Shown here piece after piece: positions 1 to 8,500 of a DNA stretch of 38,111 nt; positions within the stretch are counted from its first letter, which is position 1; each line of letters opens with the position of its first letter. The stretch is from contig JAGUXX010000255.1 in assembly GCA_020061585.1 (NCBI GenBank), positions 1 to 38,111 on the forward strand, in the 5' to 3' direction. Both the position numbers and the translations under genes were made by a program. The stretch is from Betaproteobacteria bacterium. Its GTDB lineage: Bacteria; Pseudomonadota; Gammaproteobacteria; Burkholderiales; Thiobacillaceae. The notes under the pieces were generated by a model. That model was not told the origin of the DNA. It ran no database searches and was given only the letters and a program-made list of their open reading frames with translations.

Positions 1-306
1 CGGCTGGGTGTTCTTCTCGCCGATGATGGTGATCGACTCGGTGCCGGCGATGTTGGAGGTGATCTCGACCGGCACGACCGCGCCGTTCTCGGCGATGTCC
101 GGCGCTTTCACGCTGATGTCGCCCGCCGCCGCGCCAGTACCGCCGATCGCGCTCATCACGCCGCCCAGGTCCTTGCTTTCGAACGCAGCCTTGTTCCAGT
201 CGGACGCGAAAACCGCGCCTGGCTTCAGCAGGCCGGCAACCATCGCCACGCTCACCGCGCTGGCAGCGCCGGCGCCCTTCAGTACGTTTCTGCGCAAAAT
301 ATTCAT
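1..306 (-). CDS. soxY: SoxY, thiosulfate-oxidation carrier protein (partial, N-terminal 102 residues)
   Basis: The gene runs off the left edge, so only the first 102 codons are present. SoxY, with SoxZ, carries the sulfur intermediate on a C-terminal cysteine during periplasmic thiosulfate oxidation. The visible N-terminus has a Tat-type leader (LRRNVLKGAG, then a hydrophobic run ending near AVFAS) followed by SoxY-like sequence (DWNKAAFESKDLGGVM and VEITSNIAGTESI). The carrier GGCGG tail would lie outside the window and cannot be checked. The ATG at 304-306 has a strong ribosome binding site (AAAGGAG) a few bases upstream. It starts 24 bases after the soxX stop, so the two are probably one transcript, with soxZ expected beyond the edge. 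Confidence 0.88.
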   Translation of the reverse strand, partial: MNILRRNVLKGAGAASAVSVAMVAGLLKPGAVFASDWNKAAFESKDLGGVMSAIGGTGAAAGDISVKAPDIAENGAVVPVEITSNIAGTESITIIGEKNTQP

Positions 307-330
307 GTGCACTCCTTTGTGGATCGTTGA

Positions 331-696
331 TTAAAGGCTATGGACAAAGTCGACGACCTTGTCGATTTCTTCCTCGCTCAGCACTTGGTGCTTGCCGAAC
401 GGCGGCATGAAACTGGATGAATTGGACACCGCGGCATCCCAGATAATCGACCGCAAACGGGCTTTATCCGGAAAACGGGCCTGCATGGCGATGATCGGCG
501 GACCGCTGTTGCCGGTCTGCTCGGCATCCGGAATGGTCGGAAAACCGTGGCAAGCCAGGCAATTCCCCTTGGCGCGATCGAACACGATATCTTTGCCCGC
601 CGAATGCGGATTCGCGGACTGGGCGGAAGTCGTAGCGACCGCCAGCAAGGCGGCGAGAGCAAAGACCAACGTGGCGCGTTTGCGCACTACCAACAT
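331..696 (-). CDS. soxX: SoxX, sulfur-oxidation c-type cytochrome subunit
   Basis: SoxX is the small monoheme subunit of SoxAX, which attaches thiosulfate to the SoxY cysteine in the periplasm. With the ATG at 694-696 the protein has 121 residues: an N-terminal export signal (MLVVRKR, then a hydrophobic stretch to about TTSAQS), a heme-c motif CLACH at residues 46-50, and a probable distal methionine in SSSFMPPFG (about Met97). The open frame continues upstream to 792, but that extension puts a charged segment before the signal peptide, so the internal ATG, preceded by TTGGAACG, is preferred. Its position just before soxY fits the sox operon. The family is clear; the exact start is moderately sure. 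Confidence 0.85.
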   Translation of the reverse strand: MLVVRKRATLVFALAALLAVATTSAQSANPHSAGKDIVFDRAKGNCLACHGFPTIPDAEQTGNSGPPIIAMQARFPDKARLRSIIWDAAVSNSSSFMPPFGKHQVLSEEEIDKVVDFVHSL

Positions 697-832
697 CGTT
701 CCAAGCGAATTCAAATCAGCTACGCGATCCATCGAAAATTCAGTTGCGACCATCAGGGCGACGAAGCTTATTCGCAACATCCCATCCGGCACAAGTCAAA
801 AGCATCAATCTGGTACGATATTTTTCACCTTG

Positions 833-862
833 AGTATGTTAGTACCAAACCTTGTTTTTCAA
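833..862 (-). promoter_or_regulatory. Candidate sigma-70 promoter for soxXY
   Basis: Read on the minus strand, TTGAAA (857-862) and CATACT (833-838) are separated by 18 bases, giving 5/6 and 4/6 matches to the -35 and -10 consensus. It lies in the 260-base gap between tal and soxX and points toward soxX. This is pattern matching only. A SoxR-type operator could not be recognised. Confidence 0.3.
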
Positions 863-956
863 AGGGTTATTCGATCGCAGGCCAGTCATGTCGCGTGCTT
901 GCGCGCGACATCACCGACATAAGCTGGAACGAATGATCAAGGCGGAACGCGCGGGC

Positions 957-1910
957 CTATAACCTGGTCGCCAGCGCCTGCTCCAATTTGACTTGATCGG
1001 CGGTAAACCCGCGTATGCCTTCGGCGAGCTTTTCGGTCGCCATCGCATCCTGATTCATGTCCCAGCGGAATTCCGCCTCGGTCATCGAGGCCGGGCGCGG
1101 GTTGACCGCGCCGGTGTACTCAAGGCGACGCGCCAGCGTACCGGGCATTTGCCGCAATTCATCGAGCAGGGCCGGGCTGATGGTCAGCCGATCGCAGCCG
1201 GCCAGCGCGATGATTTCGCCACTGTTGCGGAACGAGGCGCCCATCACCGTGGTGGCGTAGCCGTGCGCCTTGTAGTAATCGTAGATGCGGCGCACCGACA
1301 GCACACCCAGATCCTCTTCGGCGGGTATCTCGCCGCGCCCCTCCTTGGCTTTCTGCCAGTCGAAAATCCGCCCGACAAACGGTGAAATCAAGGTCACCCC
1401 GGCCTCGGCGCAGGCGCGCGCCTGGGCGAAGCCGAACATCAGCGTCAGGTTGCAGTGGATACCTTCGTGTTCCAGGATTTCCCCGGCGCGTATGCCTTCC
1501 CAGGTCGAGGCGATCTTGATCAGCACGCGTTCGTTGGCGACGCCCGCTTCGTTATACATGCGGATGATCTTGCGCGCCTTGGCCAAGGTCGCCTGAGTAT
1601 CGAAGGACAGCCGCGAATCCACTTCGGTGGAAATGCGGCCAGGCACGATTTTCAGCACCTCCACACCGACTTCGACCGCCAGTTTGTCCATCGCGGCATT
1701 GATACGCTGGGTCCGATCTTCGCTTTGGATTTTTGCCCAGGCGATGGCATCGTCGATCAGCGGCGCATATTCCGGCAGGCTGGCCGCCTTCAGCAGCAGG
1801 GAGGGGTTGGTGGTGGCATCTTCCGGTTGATGGTGACGGATCGCTTCGATATCGCCGGTGTCGGCGACGATGGCGGTCATGGATTTGAGTTGATCGAGCA
1901 AATTGGACAT
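957..1910 (-). CDS. tal: Transaldolase (TalB type)
   Basis: Transaldolase moves a three-carbon dihydroxyacetone unit between sedoheptulose 7-phosphate and glyceraldehyde 3-phosphate in the non-oxidative pentose phosphate pathway. The 317-residue product matches the length and motifs of the E. coli TalB family: [34 protein letters not shown], the Schiff-base lysine in [14 protein letters not shown] (Lys132 from the chosen start), [18 protein letters not shown] and a GCDRLTISP segment. The ATG at 1908-1910 ([10 protein letters not shown]) is chosen over an upstream in-frame ATG because it aligns with the family N-terminus. It follows the receiver-like gene by 96 bases on the same strand. In an autotroph it links the Calvin cycle to the pentose pool; that role is inferred. 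Confidence 0.95.
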   Translation of the reverse strand: MSNLLDQLKSMTAIVADTGDIEAIRHHQPEDATTNPSLLLKAASLPEYAPLIDDAIAWAKIQSEDRTQRINAAMDKLAVEVGVEVLKIVPGRISTEVDSRLSFDTQATLAKARKIIRMYNEAGVANERVLIKIASTWEGIRAGEILEHEGIHCNLTLMFGFAQARACAEAGVTLISPFVGRIFDWQKAKEGRGEIPAEEDLGVLSVRRIYDYYKAHGYATTVMGASFRNSGEIIALAGCDRLTISPALLDELRQMPGTLARRLEYTGAVNPRPASMTEAEFRWDMNQDAMATEKLAEGIRGFTADQVKLEQALATRL

Positions 1911-2006
1911 GGCGATTACCTCTTCAGTCATTCTTGTTGGCGAAGGAACAGCAAAACCCGCGCTTCAGTGTAGAGGTTTTCGCGGCGGCGCGTCGCCGGC
2001 GCCGCT

Positions 2007-2432
2007 TTACCCGCGTTGCCCGGCGGCGCGGCGCATTTCCCGCCAATCCGCCAACAGCGCTTGCAGTTCGGCTTCCTTGACCGGCAAGGTCAGTTCCGCG
2101 TCGATCCGGAAGCGCGCGCGCAACCGTTCCAGCGCGTGTTCATGCGCCGACTCGTAAAGCACCAGCAGTTTCGCATCCGGGTGCGACTGCGCGGTGGCCA
2201 GCAGCGATTCAAGATTGCTGACGCGGTCGCGAAAATCCGGCTGAAAATAGAAATCGGCGACGATCACCGCCGGTTTTTCCTTGCGCATCAGGCCAATCGC
2301 CTTGCGCACCGAGAATTCGGTCAAGACCCGATACCCCAGACCTTCGTAGATGACGCGCTGATTGGGATAACCCAGCAGTTCAATCACCGACAACAGTGTC
2401 GGCGGGTCAGCGATTTCGGCTTGCGGACTCAT
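2007..2432 (-). CDS. Small response-regulator receiver-like protein, function unknown
   Basis: The 141-residue protein resembles a CheY-like receiver fold without an obvious output domain. An alpha/beta alternation is visible (LLSVIELLGY, RVIYEGLGYRVLTEFS, KPAVIVADFYFQP, AKLLVLYES, DAELTLPVKEAELQALL). An Asp sits in the position expected of a phosphoacceptor (VIVADFYF), and a Pro-Val-Lys pair resembles the conserved KP of receivers (LPVKEAEL). The normal acidic pocket near the N-terminus is not evident, so it may be a pseudo-receiver. It lies 30 bases downstream of the topoisomerase gene on the same strand and is probably cotranscribed with it. No partner kinase gene is nearby. The coding call is firm; the fold is inferred from pattern. 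Confidence 0.72.
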   Translation of the reverse strand: MSPQAEIADPPTLLSVIELLGYPNQRVIYEGLGYRVLTEFSVRKAIGLMRKEKPAVIVADFYFQPDFRDRVSNLESLLATAQSHPDAKLLVLYESAHEHALERLRARFRIDAELTLPVKEAELQALLADWREMRRAAGQRG

Positions 2433-2462
2433 GGATAAACGTCCAAGCTGGGCGCGCCCGCG

Positions 2463-5126
2463 TCACTTCCCGGCCGCCTTGATCGCCAGCAATTCGATCG
2501 CCTGTTCCAGGGTCACCGCCTCCGGGCTCATTTCCTTGGGCAGCGTGGCGTTGAGCTTGCCATGCTGCACATAAGGCCCGAAACGGCCGGACTTGAGGCT
2601 GATCGGCTTGCCATCCTTGGGATGCTTGCCGAGTTCCTTGCCCGGGTCCGGCGCGGCGCGTTTGCCGGCGCCCTCGGCGCGCGGCTCGAATTCGAAGCCG
2701 ACCTTGCCCTCCTTGTCGCGCACCAGGAACGCCGAGAACTTGCGCTTGGTGCGCGCCGAAACGAAGCCGGTCAGCAGATCGGTCTTGCCTTCGTCAAGCA
2801 GCTTGCGCATCTGCGCGTGTTCCACCGGCTGTTGCAATATGGTCTTGCCGCTGCGGAAATCGCACTTCTTGTCCGGGCCGACACTGTGCTCGCAAACATA
2901 GGAATTGCCGTGTTCATACACCGCCGCGCCGCACTTGGGACAGGCGCCAAGCCTTTCCTGGGCGGAGAAGTCGACGGGCTCGGCGAGTTCACCCTCACGC
3001 GGCTGACCAAAGTCGAACTCCGGCGCCTGTTCGTCGTTGAGGCGAATCTCGGCATCGAACGGACGCCCCATCTTGTTCCTGAAACCGGTCAGCGGACCGA
3101 TCTTGCGATTGCTCAGCAACGCTTCCATCTCCGCCACCTCGAACTGACGGCCGGCGACGATCTTCCAGGCGCTCCAGTCGCAGGCCTGGCAGGCGAATTT
3201 CTTGTAGTTTTCCTTCACCACCCCGCCACATTTCGGGCAAGGCGTGCTCAAGGTGGCAAAGTCGCCCGGCACGGTATCGGATTCGTAGCGCTTGGCGCGG
3301 TCGACGATTTCCTGGGTCAGCCCGGTGATGTGCGCCATGAACTCTTCGCGCGTCAGCTTGCCGTGCTCCATCTGCGCCAGTTTGTATTCCCAGCCGCCGG
3401 TGAGTTCCGGCGAGGTCAGTTCCTTGACGCCGAGACCGCGCAACAGGGTGATCAGCGAGAACGCCTTGGCGGTGGGCACCAGATCGCGGCCTTCGCGATG
3501 CAGATAAACCTCGGACAGCAGATTTTCGATGATCTGCGCGCGCGTCGCCGGCGTGCCGAGTCCGCGTCCGGCCATCGCCGCGCGCAGTTCCTCGTCCTCG
3601 ATCATCTTGCCCGCGCCTTCCATCGCCGACAGCAGCGTGGCTTCGTTGAAGCGCGCCGGCGGCCGGGTGTGGGCGGCCTTGACTTCGACCGATCGGGTCG
3701 CCAGCGTTTCCCCCGGCACGATCGGCGACAGTGACGGCGTGGCGCCATCCTCGTCTTCCACCGCCGCTTCCTTGCCGTACACCGTCAGCCAGCCCGGGTT
3801 GACCAGCACCTTGCCTTCGGTCTTGAAGGCGTGTTCGGCGACCCGGGTAATGCGCGTGGTCACCGCATATTCCGCCGCCGGGTAGAACACCGCGAGAAAC
3901 CGTCGGGTGACCAGGTCGTACAGCTTCATTTCGATTTCATTCAGCGTTTTCGGCGGAATGCCGGTCGGAATGATCGCGAAGTGATCGGAAATCTTGGCGT
4001 TGTTGAATATCCGCTTGTTCGGCACCACCCATTTCTTGTCCAGGATGGTCGCCGCCAGCGGCGCATAGTCCTGCGGCAGGTTGGCCAGCACTTCATTGAC
4101 CGTCGGCAGGTAATCCTCCGGCAGGGCGCGCGCGTCGGTCCGCGGATAGGTCAGCACCTTGTGCTTTTCGTACAGCGCCTGCGCCAGTCCCAGGGTGACC
4201 TTGGCGGAGAAACCGAAACGGCCGTTGGCTTCGCGTTGCAGACTGGTCAGGTCGTACAGCAGCGGTGACAACTGACTGGTCGGCTTGGTCTCCTCGGTGG
4301 CCCGCGCCGGTTGGCCGACGCAGGCGTCGCGGATCGCCTCGGCGCTGGGCAGGTCCCACAGCCGATAGGCCGTGGCATGCTCGTCGTCTTCGACTTTCCT
4401 GAATTTCTCGTTGAACCAGCGCCCCGGATAGGCGCCCTTCTCGCCGGCGAAGCGCGCCTCCAGCTCCCAATACGGACGCGACACGAAACGCCGGATGCGC
4501 TCCTCGCGCTCGACCACGATGGCCAGCGTCGGCGTCTGTACCCGGCCGACCGTGGTCAGATGAAAGCCGCCGGTCTTGGAATTGAACGCGGTCATTGCCC
4601 GGGTGCCGTTGATGCCGATCAGCCAGTCGCTTTCGGCGCGGCTGATCGCGGCGGCGCGCAGGCCGGACATTTCCTCGCCGGCGCGCAGACTGGCGAAACC
4701 GTCGCGGATCGCGCTCTGGGTCATCGATTGCAACCACAGACGCCGCACCGGCTTCTTGGTGGCGCTGTGCTGGGCGATGTAATTGAAGATCAGCTCGCCC
4801 TCGCGTCCCGCGTCACAGGCGTTGATCAGCCCGTCGACATCCTTGCGCTTGATCAGGCGCGTCAGCAGCTTCAGGCGGTCTTCGGTCTTCTCCACCGGCT
4901 TCAGCGCGAAGTGCGGCGGAATCACCGGTAGATTGGCGAACGACCACTTGCCGCGCTTGACCTCGAATTCCTCGGGCAAGGTCAGTTCCAGCAGATGACC
5001 GACGGCGGATGACAGCACATAGTGCTCGGACTCGAAAAAGTCCTTGTCCTTGGTGAAACCGCCCAGCGCGCGGGCAATATCCTGAGCGACCGACGGCTTC
5101 TCGGCAATGATGAGTTGTTTGGACAC
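2463..5126 (-). CDS. topB: Type IA DNA topoisomerase (topoisomerase III/TopB-like, with C-terminal zinc and repeat modules)
   Basis: The 887-residue enzyme relaxes or decatenates DNA by a single-strand break through a 5'-phosphotyrosyl link. The N-terminal Toprim domain shows IIAEKPSVAQ (Glu9) and DAGREGE (Asp105 to Glu111). The cleavage domain shows TTVGRVQTPTLA (191-202) and the active-site tyrosine in VLTYPRTDARALP (Tyr327). Residues 521-529 give the family motif RGLGTPATR. The C-terminus adds two Cys-rich modules (CPKCGG...CQACDW at about 630-651, CPKCGA...CEHSVGPDKKC at about 729-755) and a GRFGPYV-type C-terminal repeat near 847. It is much longer than the 653-residue E. coli TopB because of this tail. 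A topoisomerase I name cannot be excluded; the core looks like the betaproteobacterial form next to smg-dprA, usually called topoisomerase III. Confidence 0.93.
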   Translation of the reverse strand: MSKQLIIAEKPSVAQDIARALGGFTKDKDFFESEHYVLSSAVGHLLELTLPEEFEVKRGKWSFANLPVIPPHFALKPVEKTEDRLKLLTRLIKRKDVDGLINACDAGREGELIFNYIAQHSATKKPVRRLWLQSMTQSAIRDGFASLRAGEEMSGLRAAAISRAESDWLIGINGTRAMTAFNSKTGGFHLTTVGRVQTPTLAIVVEREERIRRFVSRPYWELEARFAGEKGAYPGRWFNEKFRKVEDDEHATAYRLWDLPSAEAIRDACVGQPARATEETKPTSQLSPLLYDLTSLQREANGRFGFSAKVTLGLAQALYEKHKVLTYPRTDARALPEDYLPTVNEVLANLPQDYAPLAATILDKKWVVPNKRIFNNAKISDHFAIIPTGIPPKTLNEIEMKLYDLVTRRFLAVFYPAAEYAVTTRITRVAEHAFKTEGKVLVNPGWLTVYGKEAAVEDEDGATPSLSPIVPGETLATRSVEVKAAHTRPPARFNEATLLSAMEGAGKMIEDEELRAAMAGRGLGTPATRAQIIENLLSEVYLHREGRDLVPTAKAFSLITLLRGLGVKELTSPELTGGWEYKLAQMEHGKLTREEFMAHITGLTQEIVDRAKRYESDTVPGDFATLSTPCPKCGGVVKENYKKFACQACDWSAWKIVAGRQFEVAEMEALLSNRKIGPLTGFRNKMGRPFDAEIRLNDEQAPEFDFGQPREGELAEPVDFSAQERLGACPKCGAAVYEHGNSYVCEHSVGPDKKCDFRSGKTILQQPVEHAQMRKLLDEGKTDLLTGFVSARTKRKFSAFLVRDKEGKVGFEFEPRAEGAGKRAAPDPGKELGKHPKDGKPISLKSGRFGPYVQHGKLNATLPKEMSPEAVTLEQAIELLAIKAAGK

Positions 5127-5134
5127 GGCGGCGA

Positions 5135-5626
5135 TCAGTGCAAAGTGGGCTGCCAGCCGTTCAGCGGGCCGTCGTCCTGTTCGTCATCGTCGGACTCGCC
5201 GCCGCGCACCAGATCCTCCAGCCACAGCACATCGCCGGCGCCTTTCAGCTTCCACAGCGCCAGCAACGCGATCCATTTGACGCGATCGGTGGCCACCTCG
5301 GCGTCGCTCAACGCCAGCGCCCGGTCGATGATCCACTCCCGGGCATGCACCGGCAGCAGCCCGGAGCCTTCGAGAAAGGTCAGGAAACCGCGACCCTCGG
5401 TCGCCAGACGGCCGATCTCGTAATCGTTGTAAACCCGAATCGCGGGATGCTCGACGCCGCCCTCGTCGGGGGTCAGGTCATCCAGCGCGGCCAGCCAGTC
5501 GAGCGCTTCGTCGATGGCCTGGTCTTCGAAGCCGGCGGCGGACAATTTGCGTGAAAGCCGCTCCGGATCCGGGAAATGTTCGGACAAAAGATAGGTGTCG
5601 TAGAGATAGAGAAGGATGTCGAACAT
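5135..5626 (-). CDS. smg: Smg family protein (DUF494)
   Basis: The 163-residue acidic protein matches the Smg/DUF494 family found next to dprA in many proteobacteria. Seen in the sequence: the typical start MFDILLYLYDTYLL, a two-helix segment with LSAAGFEDQAIDEALDWL, and a C-terminal WIIDRALALSDAEVATDRVKW segment, followed by a low-complexity acidic stretch (GGESDDDEQDDG). Its biochemical role is not established. It sits between dprA (2 bases away) and the topoisomerase (8 bases away) on the same strand, so the three are almost certainly one operon. Family assignment is firm from sequence and context. Confidence 0.9.
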   Translation of the reverse strand: MFDILLYLYDTYLLSEHFPDPERLSRKLSAAGFEDQAIDEALDWLAALDDLTPDEGGVEHPAIRVYNDYEIGRLATEGRGFLTFLEGSGLLPVHAREWIIDRALALSDAEVATDRVKWIALLALWKLKGAGDVLWLEDLVRGGESDDDEQDDGPLNGWQPTLH

Positions 5627-5628
5627 TG

Positions 5629-6729
5629 TCAGAACAGTCGTTGATAAAGGCCGCCAGGCAGCTTGGCGACAGCGCCGCGCATTTCGGCCGCGAGAAGCTT
5701 GACCGAGACATCCTCCACCGTCAAGCCGAGACGGGAAGCGAGTTGATCCGGAATCAACGGACCGCCGGACAGCAGATCAAGCAAGGCGGCGTCGGCATCA
5801 CCGGCATCGACCGGCGCGGCAGCGGTTGGCAAGCCCCCCGGTATGGCACTTGGCAAGAGCCGGCCGAGTTCCTCCAGCACATCGGTCGCCGACTCGACCA
5901 GCTTGGCGCCCTGTTTGATCAGACGGTGACAGCCTTTGGTCAGCGCCGAATGTATCGAGCCGGGCAGCGCGAACACTTCCCGGCCCTGTTCGGCGGCGAG
6001 CCGCGCGGTAATCAGCGAACCGCTTTGCAGCGCCGCCTCGATCACCAGCACGCCCAGGCTCAGGCCGCTGATGATGCGATTGCGGCGCGGGAAATGGCCG
6101 CTTTTCGGCGGCGTGCCGATCGGGAATTCCGACACCAGCGCGCCCTCCGCCGCCAGGCGATGCGCCAAGGCCTTGTTGCGCGCCGGATAGACGCGATCCA
6201 GGCCGGTGCCGACCACCGCCACGCTGCTCGCCAGACCGTCCAGGCCGCCGCCATGCGCGGCGGTATCGATGCCCAGCGCCAGTCCGCTGACGATAGTCAA
6301 TCCGGCATCCGACAGGGCCCTGGCAAAGGCTTGCGCGTCACGCTGACCTTGCGGCGAGGCATGCCGACTGCCGACGATGGCCAGCATCGGTCGCGCCAGC
6401 CAGGCCGGATCGCCCTTGACATAGAGCCAGGCCGGCGGGGCCGGCAGATCGCGCAAGGCCGAAGGGTATGCCGGATCGTTCCAGGTCAGCAGGTGATTGT
6501 CCGGTTGCGCCAGCCAATCTCGCCCCGGTTGCAGGATCGAGTCATCGACATCCTGGGTGATGGCGCGCGCCAGCGCCGGCCCGACCAGCGCTTGCAATTG
6601 CGTGGCGGAGGCGCCCAGGATGCTCCGCGGGGCGCCGAAAGCCCGCAACAAACGCTGCGCCGACTCCGGACCAAGGCCGGGAATCGCCTCGAGCGTCAGC
6701 CAGGCATCGGCATCAGCGGGAACCGGCAA
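5629..6729 (-). CDS. dprA: DNA processing protein DprA/Smf
   Basis: DprA binds incoming single-stranded DNA during natural transformation and helps load RecA. The 366-residue protein has an N-terminal SAM-like region (TLEAIPGLGPESAQRLL), the Rossmann-like DprA core with AIVGSRHASPQG, IVSGLALGIDTAAHGGGL, FPRRNRIISGLS and GSLITARLAAEQGREVFALPG, and a C-terminal winged-helix-like tail (about 305-366). The only credible start in the frame is TTG at 6727-6729: the next in-frame stop upstream is the lysM stop at 6754-6756, with no ATG or GTG between, and no clear ribosome binding site precedes the TTG. The family N-terminus matches this start. The gene may depend on translational coupling to lysM. 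Confidence 0.93.
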   Translation of the reverse strand: MPVPADADAWLTLEAIPGLGPESAQRLLRAFGAPRSILGASATQLQALVGPALARAITQDVDDSILQPGRDWLAQPDNHLLTWNDPAYPSALRDLPAPPAWLYVKGDPAWLARPMLAIVGSRHASPQGQRDAQAFARALSDAGLTIVSGLALGIDTAAHGGGLDGLASSVAVVGTGLDRVYPARNKALAHRLAAEGALVSEFPIGTPPKSGHFPRRNRIISGLSLGVLVIEAALQSGSLITARLAAEQGREVFALPGSIHSALTKGCHRLIKQGAKLVESATDVLEELGRLLPSAIPGGLPTAAAPVDAGDADAALLDLLSGGPLIPDQLASRLGLTVEDVSVKLLAAEMRGAVAKLPGGLYQRLF

Positions 6730-6753
6730 CGGGAATCGCGGTTGTCGGCGCGC

Positions 6754-7866
6754 TCAGGGATTGCGCGCCGCATCACCCACCGAAACCGGCTCGACGGATT
6801 TCATCACCAACGCGTAAGCCACTTTGTTGAACACCCGGTAAACAAATGCCAGGCCATTGCGCGACTCCGGCAAGGCGCTGCTGTCGTCGGCATTCTTCAC
6901 GCAATCGTCGGCATGTCCGCGCCCGCCACCAGCCAGAAAGGCGATCTTCCCGGCGCGGATGCACTTCGGATCGGCCACCGAACGCCCCGGCCGGAACAAG
7001 GCCAGCACATGGCCTTCTTCCAGTCCGTCGCGCGCGCCTTTGTCCAGCACCAGAGTCATCCAGGCGCCGGCGAAGCGCGGTCCGCCCAGTGTCGATACGA
7101 CCTTGGCCTGAACCGCGTGGTCCGGCGCGTGCGGCATGTATTGCGGCGGCTCCATCTTCCAGGCCGGCACCAGACGATCGCGTTCCAGCACCTCCTGCTC
7201 GGTGCGCAGCAAACGTATCACTTGCGGATCACCGGGGGTTTCGGTGCGCGCTTCGGCGACATGGATCATTTCATAGGCCAGCACTTCCTTCGGGTCATCC
7301 GGGTTCTTCAACGCCTGTCCCAGGCGCACCACCCGCCAATCGACGATGTCCGCCTCGCCCTTCGACGCAAACACCCGATCACCCGGTCCGAACATCACCC
7401 GTTCATCGCTGGAGCCGAGAATTTTCGGCGCGGCGGCCAGATCACCCGGATCGCCGACGCCGCCACGACTCAACAGCGCCGAAATGGCGGCGATCGGAAT
7501 CGCCGGAATGCCGGCTTCCTTGATGATGATCGGCTCGCCGCGAATTTCCGGCGACAGCTTCACGGTGCGGTCGAAACGCCCGCCCTGCAAGGACAGACGC
7601 GGCTTGCCGCCTTCCATGGACAACAATACGATATCGCCGGGATAAATCAGATGCGGATTCTTGATCTGTTCTTTATTGAAGCCCCAGACCTCCGGCCACT
7701 TCCACGGATCCTTGAGAAACTTCGCCGAAATATCCCAGAGCGTATCGCCCTTGACCACGACATGACGATCGGGCGCCTGTTCCTGGAGTCGGATCTCATC
7801 CGCCCGGATCTGAGCGCTCAGACCTGTGCTCAATCCCAACGCCGCTATCAAAACGAGAGTACGCAT
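6754..7866 (-). CDS. LysM-domain cell-wall-associated protein
   Basis: The 370-residue protein has an export signal (MRTLVLIAALGLSTGLSAQIRA) and one LysM peptidoglycan-binding domain at about residues 34-84, shown by HVVVKGDTLWDISAKFL, WPEVWGFNKEQIKNP and HLIYPGDIVLL. The remaining 290 residues have no recognised catalytic motif; a GPGDRVFA segment and a GHVLALFRPGR segment recall beta-rich modules seen in the same betaproteobacterial family. The ATG at 7864-7866 is chosen over an upstream start because it gives a proper signal peptide and has an AAGGGAAG ribosome binding site. It sits upstream of dprA on the same strand, an arrangement common in Betaproteobacteria. The family is often annotated only as LysM peptidoglycan-binding domain protein. 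Confidence 0.88.
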   Translation of the reverse strand: MRTLVLIAALGLSTGLSAQIRADEIRLQEQAPDRHVVVKGDTLWDISAKFLKDPWKWPEVWGFNKEQIKNPHLIYPGDIVLLSMEGGKPRLSLQGGRFDRTVKLSPEIRGEPIIIKEAGIPAIPIAAISALLSRGGVGDPGDLAAAPKILGSSDERVMFGPGDRVFASKGEADIVDWRVVRLGQALKNPDDPKEVLAYEMIHVAEARTETPGDPQVIRLLRTEQEVLERDRLVPAWKMEPPQYMPHAPDHAVQAKVVSTLGGPRFAGAWMTLVLDKGARDGLEEGHVLALFRPGRSVADPKCIRAGKIAFLAGGGRGHADDCVKNADDSSALPESRNGLAFVYRVFNKVAYALVMKSVEPVSVGDAARNP

Positions 7867-7996
7867 GTTGCTTCCCTTCATGGATGGTCGCCGCAAGTAT
7901 ATGAACTTGGCACCGTTATAATTCAGTCACGAAAAAGCTTAAACCACTTTTCCTGATTTAGCCTTCATTCAGCCATCATTTTTGCCGACATTCGCC
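7867..7996. promoter_or_regulatory. Divergent promoter region between lysM and def
   Basis: This 130-base gap separates the divergent lysM and def genes and must hold both promoters. A perfect TATAAT lies at 7917-7922 on the plus strand, but no good -35 is found 16-18 bases upstream. On the minus strand TATACT occurs at 7896-7901, also with a poor -35. The def start has no obvious ribosome binding site. Assignment of either box is tentative. Confidence 0.3.
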
Positions 7997-8500
7997 ATGG
8001 CCCTGCTAAAAATCCTGCATTATCCCGATCCGCGCCTGCATACCGTCGCCAAGCCGATCGCCGAAGTCAACGACGAAATACGCCGACTGGCCGCCGACAT
8101 GGCCGAAACCATGTACGCCGCGCCGGGCATCGGCCTGGCCGCGACCCAGATCGACCGGCATATCCGGATGCTGGTAGTGGATATCAGCGAAGAGAAAAAC
8201 AGCCTGTTGACGCTGATCAATCCGCGCATTCTGCTCAAGGAAGGCGAAGCGATGCATGAAGAAGGTTGCCTGTCGGTGCCCGGTATTTACGACAAGGTCA
8301 GCCGCGCCGAACGCATCCGCGTGCAGGCCACCAATCTGGCCGGCGAAAGTTTCGAACTCGATGCCGACGGTCTGCTGGGCATCTGCATACAGCATGAAAT
8401 CGATCATCTCGAAGGCAAGGTGTTCGTCGAATACCTGTCGCGGCTGAAACAGACGCGCATCAAGCACAAGCTGACCAAGCAGGCCAAGGAAGCCATGTGA
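7997..8500 (+). CDS. def: Peptide deformylase
   Basis: Removes the N-formyl group from nascent proteins in the cytoplasm. The 167-residue product has all three family motifs: GIGLAATQ (44-51), EEGCLSVPG with the metal-binding Cys91, and QHEIDHLEG with His133, catalytic Glu134 and His137. The ATG at 7997-7999 ([14 protein letters not shown]) fits the family start; the in-frame TTG a little upstream is rejected. The stop TGA overlaps the fmt start by one base (TGATG), so def and fmt are translationally coupled, as is usual. It is divergent from the lysM-dprA-smg operon. Confidence 0.97.
   Translation: MALLKILHYPDPRLHTVAKPIAEVNDEIRRLAADMAETMYAAPGIGLAATQIDRHIRMLVVDISEEKNSLLTLINPRILLKEGEAMHEEGCLSVPGIYDKVSRAERIRVQATNLAGESFELDADGLLGICIQHEIDHLEGKVFVEYLSRLKQTRIKHKLTKQAKEAM

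Noticed and set aside
697-792. N-terminal extension of soxX
   Set aside because: It would bury the signal peptide; the internal ATG at 696 fits an exported cytochrome.
5551-7956. 801-codon plus-strand open frame opposite smg, dprA and lysM
   Set aside because: It is antisense to three well-supported genes, its product is rich in Arg, Gln and His with no domain, and such frames are common opposite GC-rich genes.
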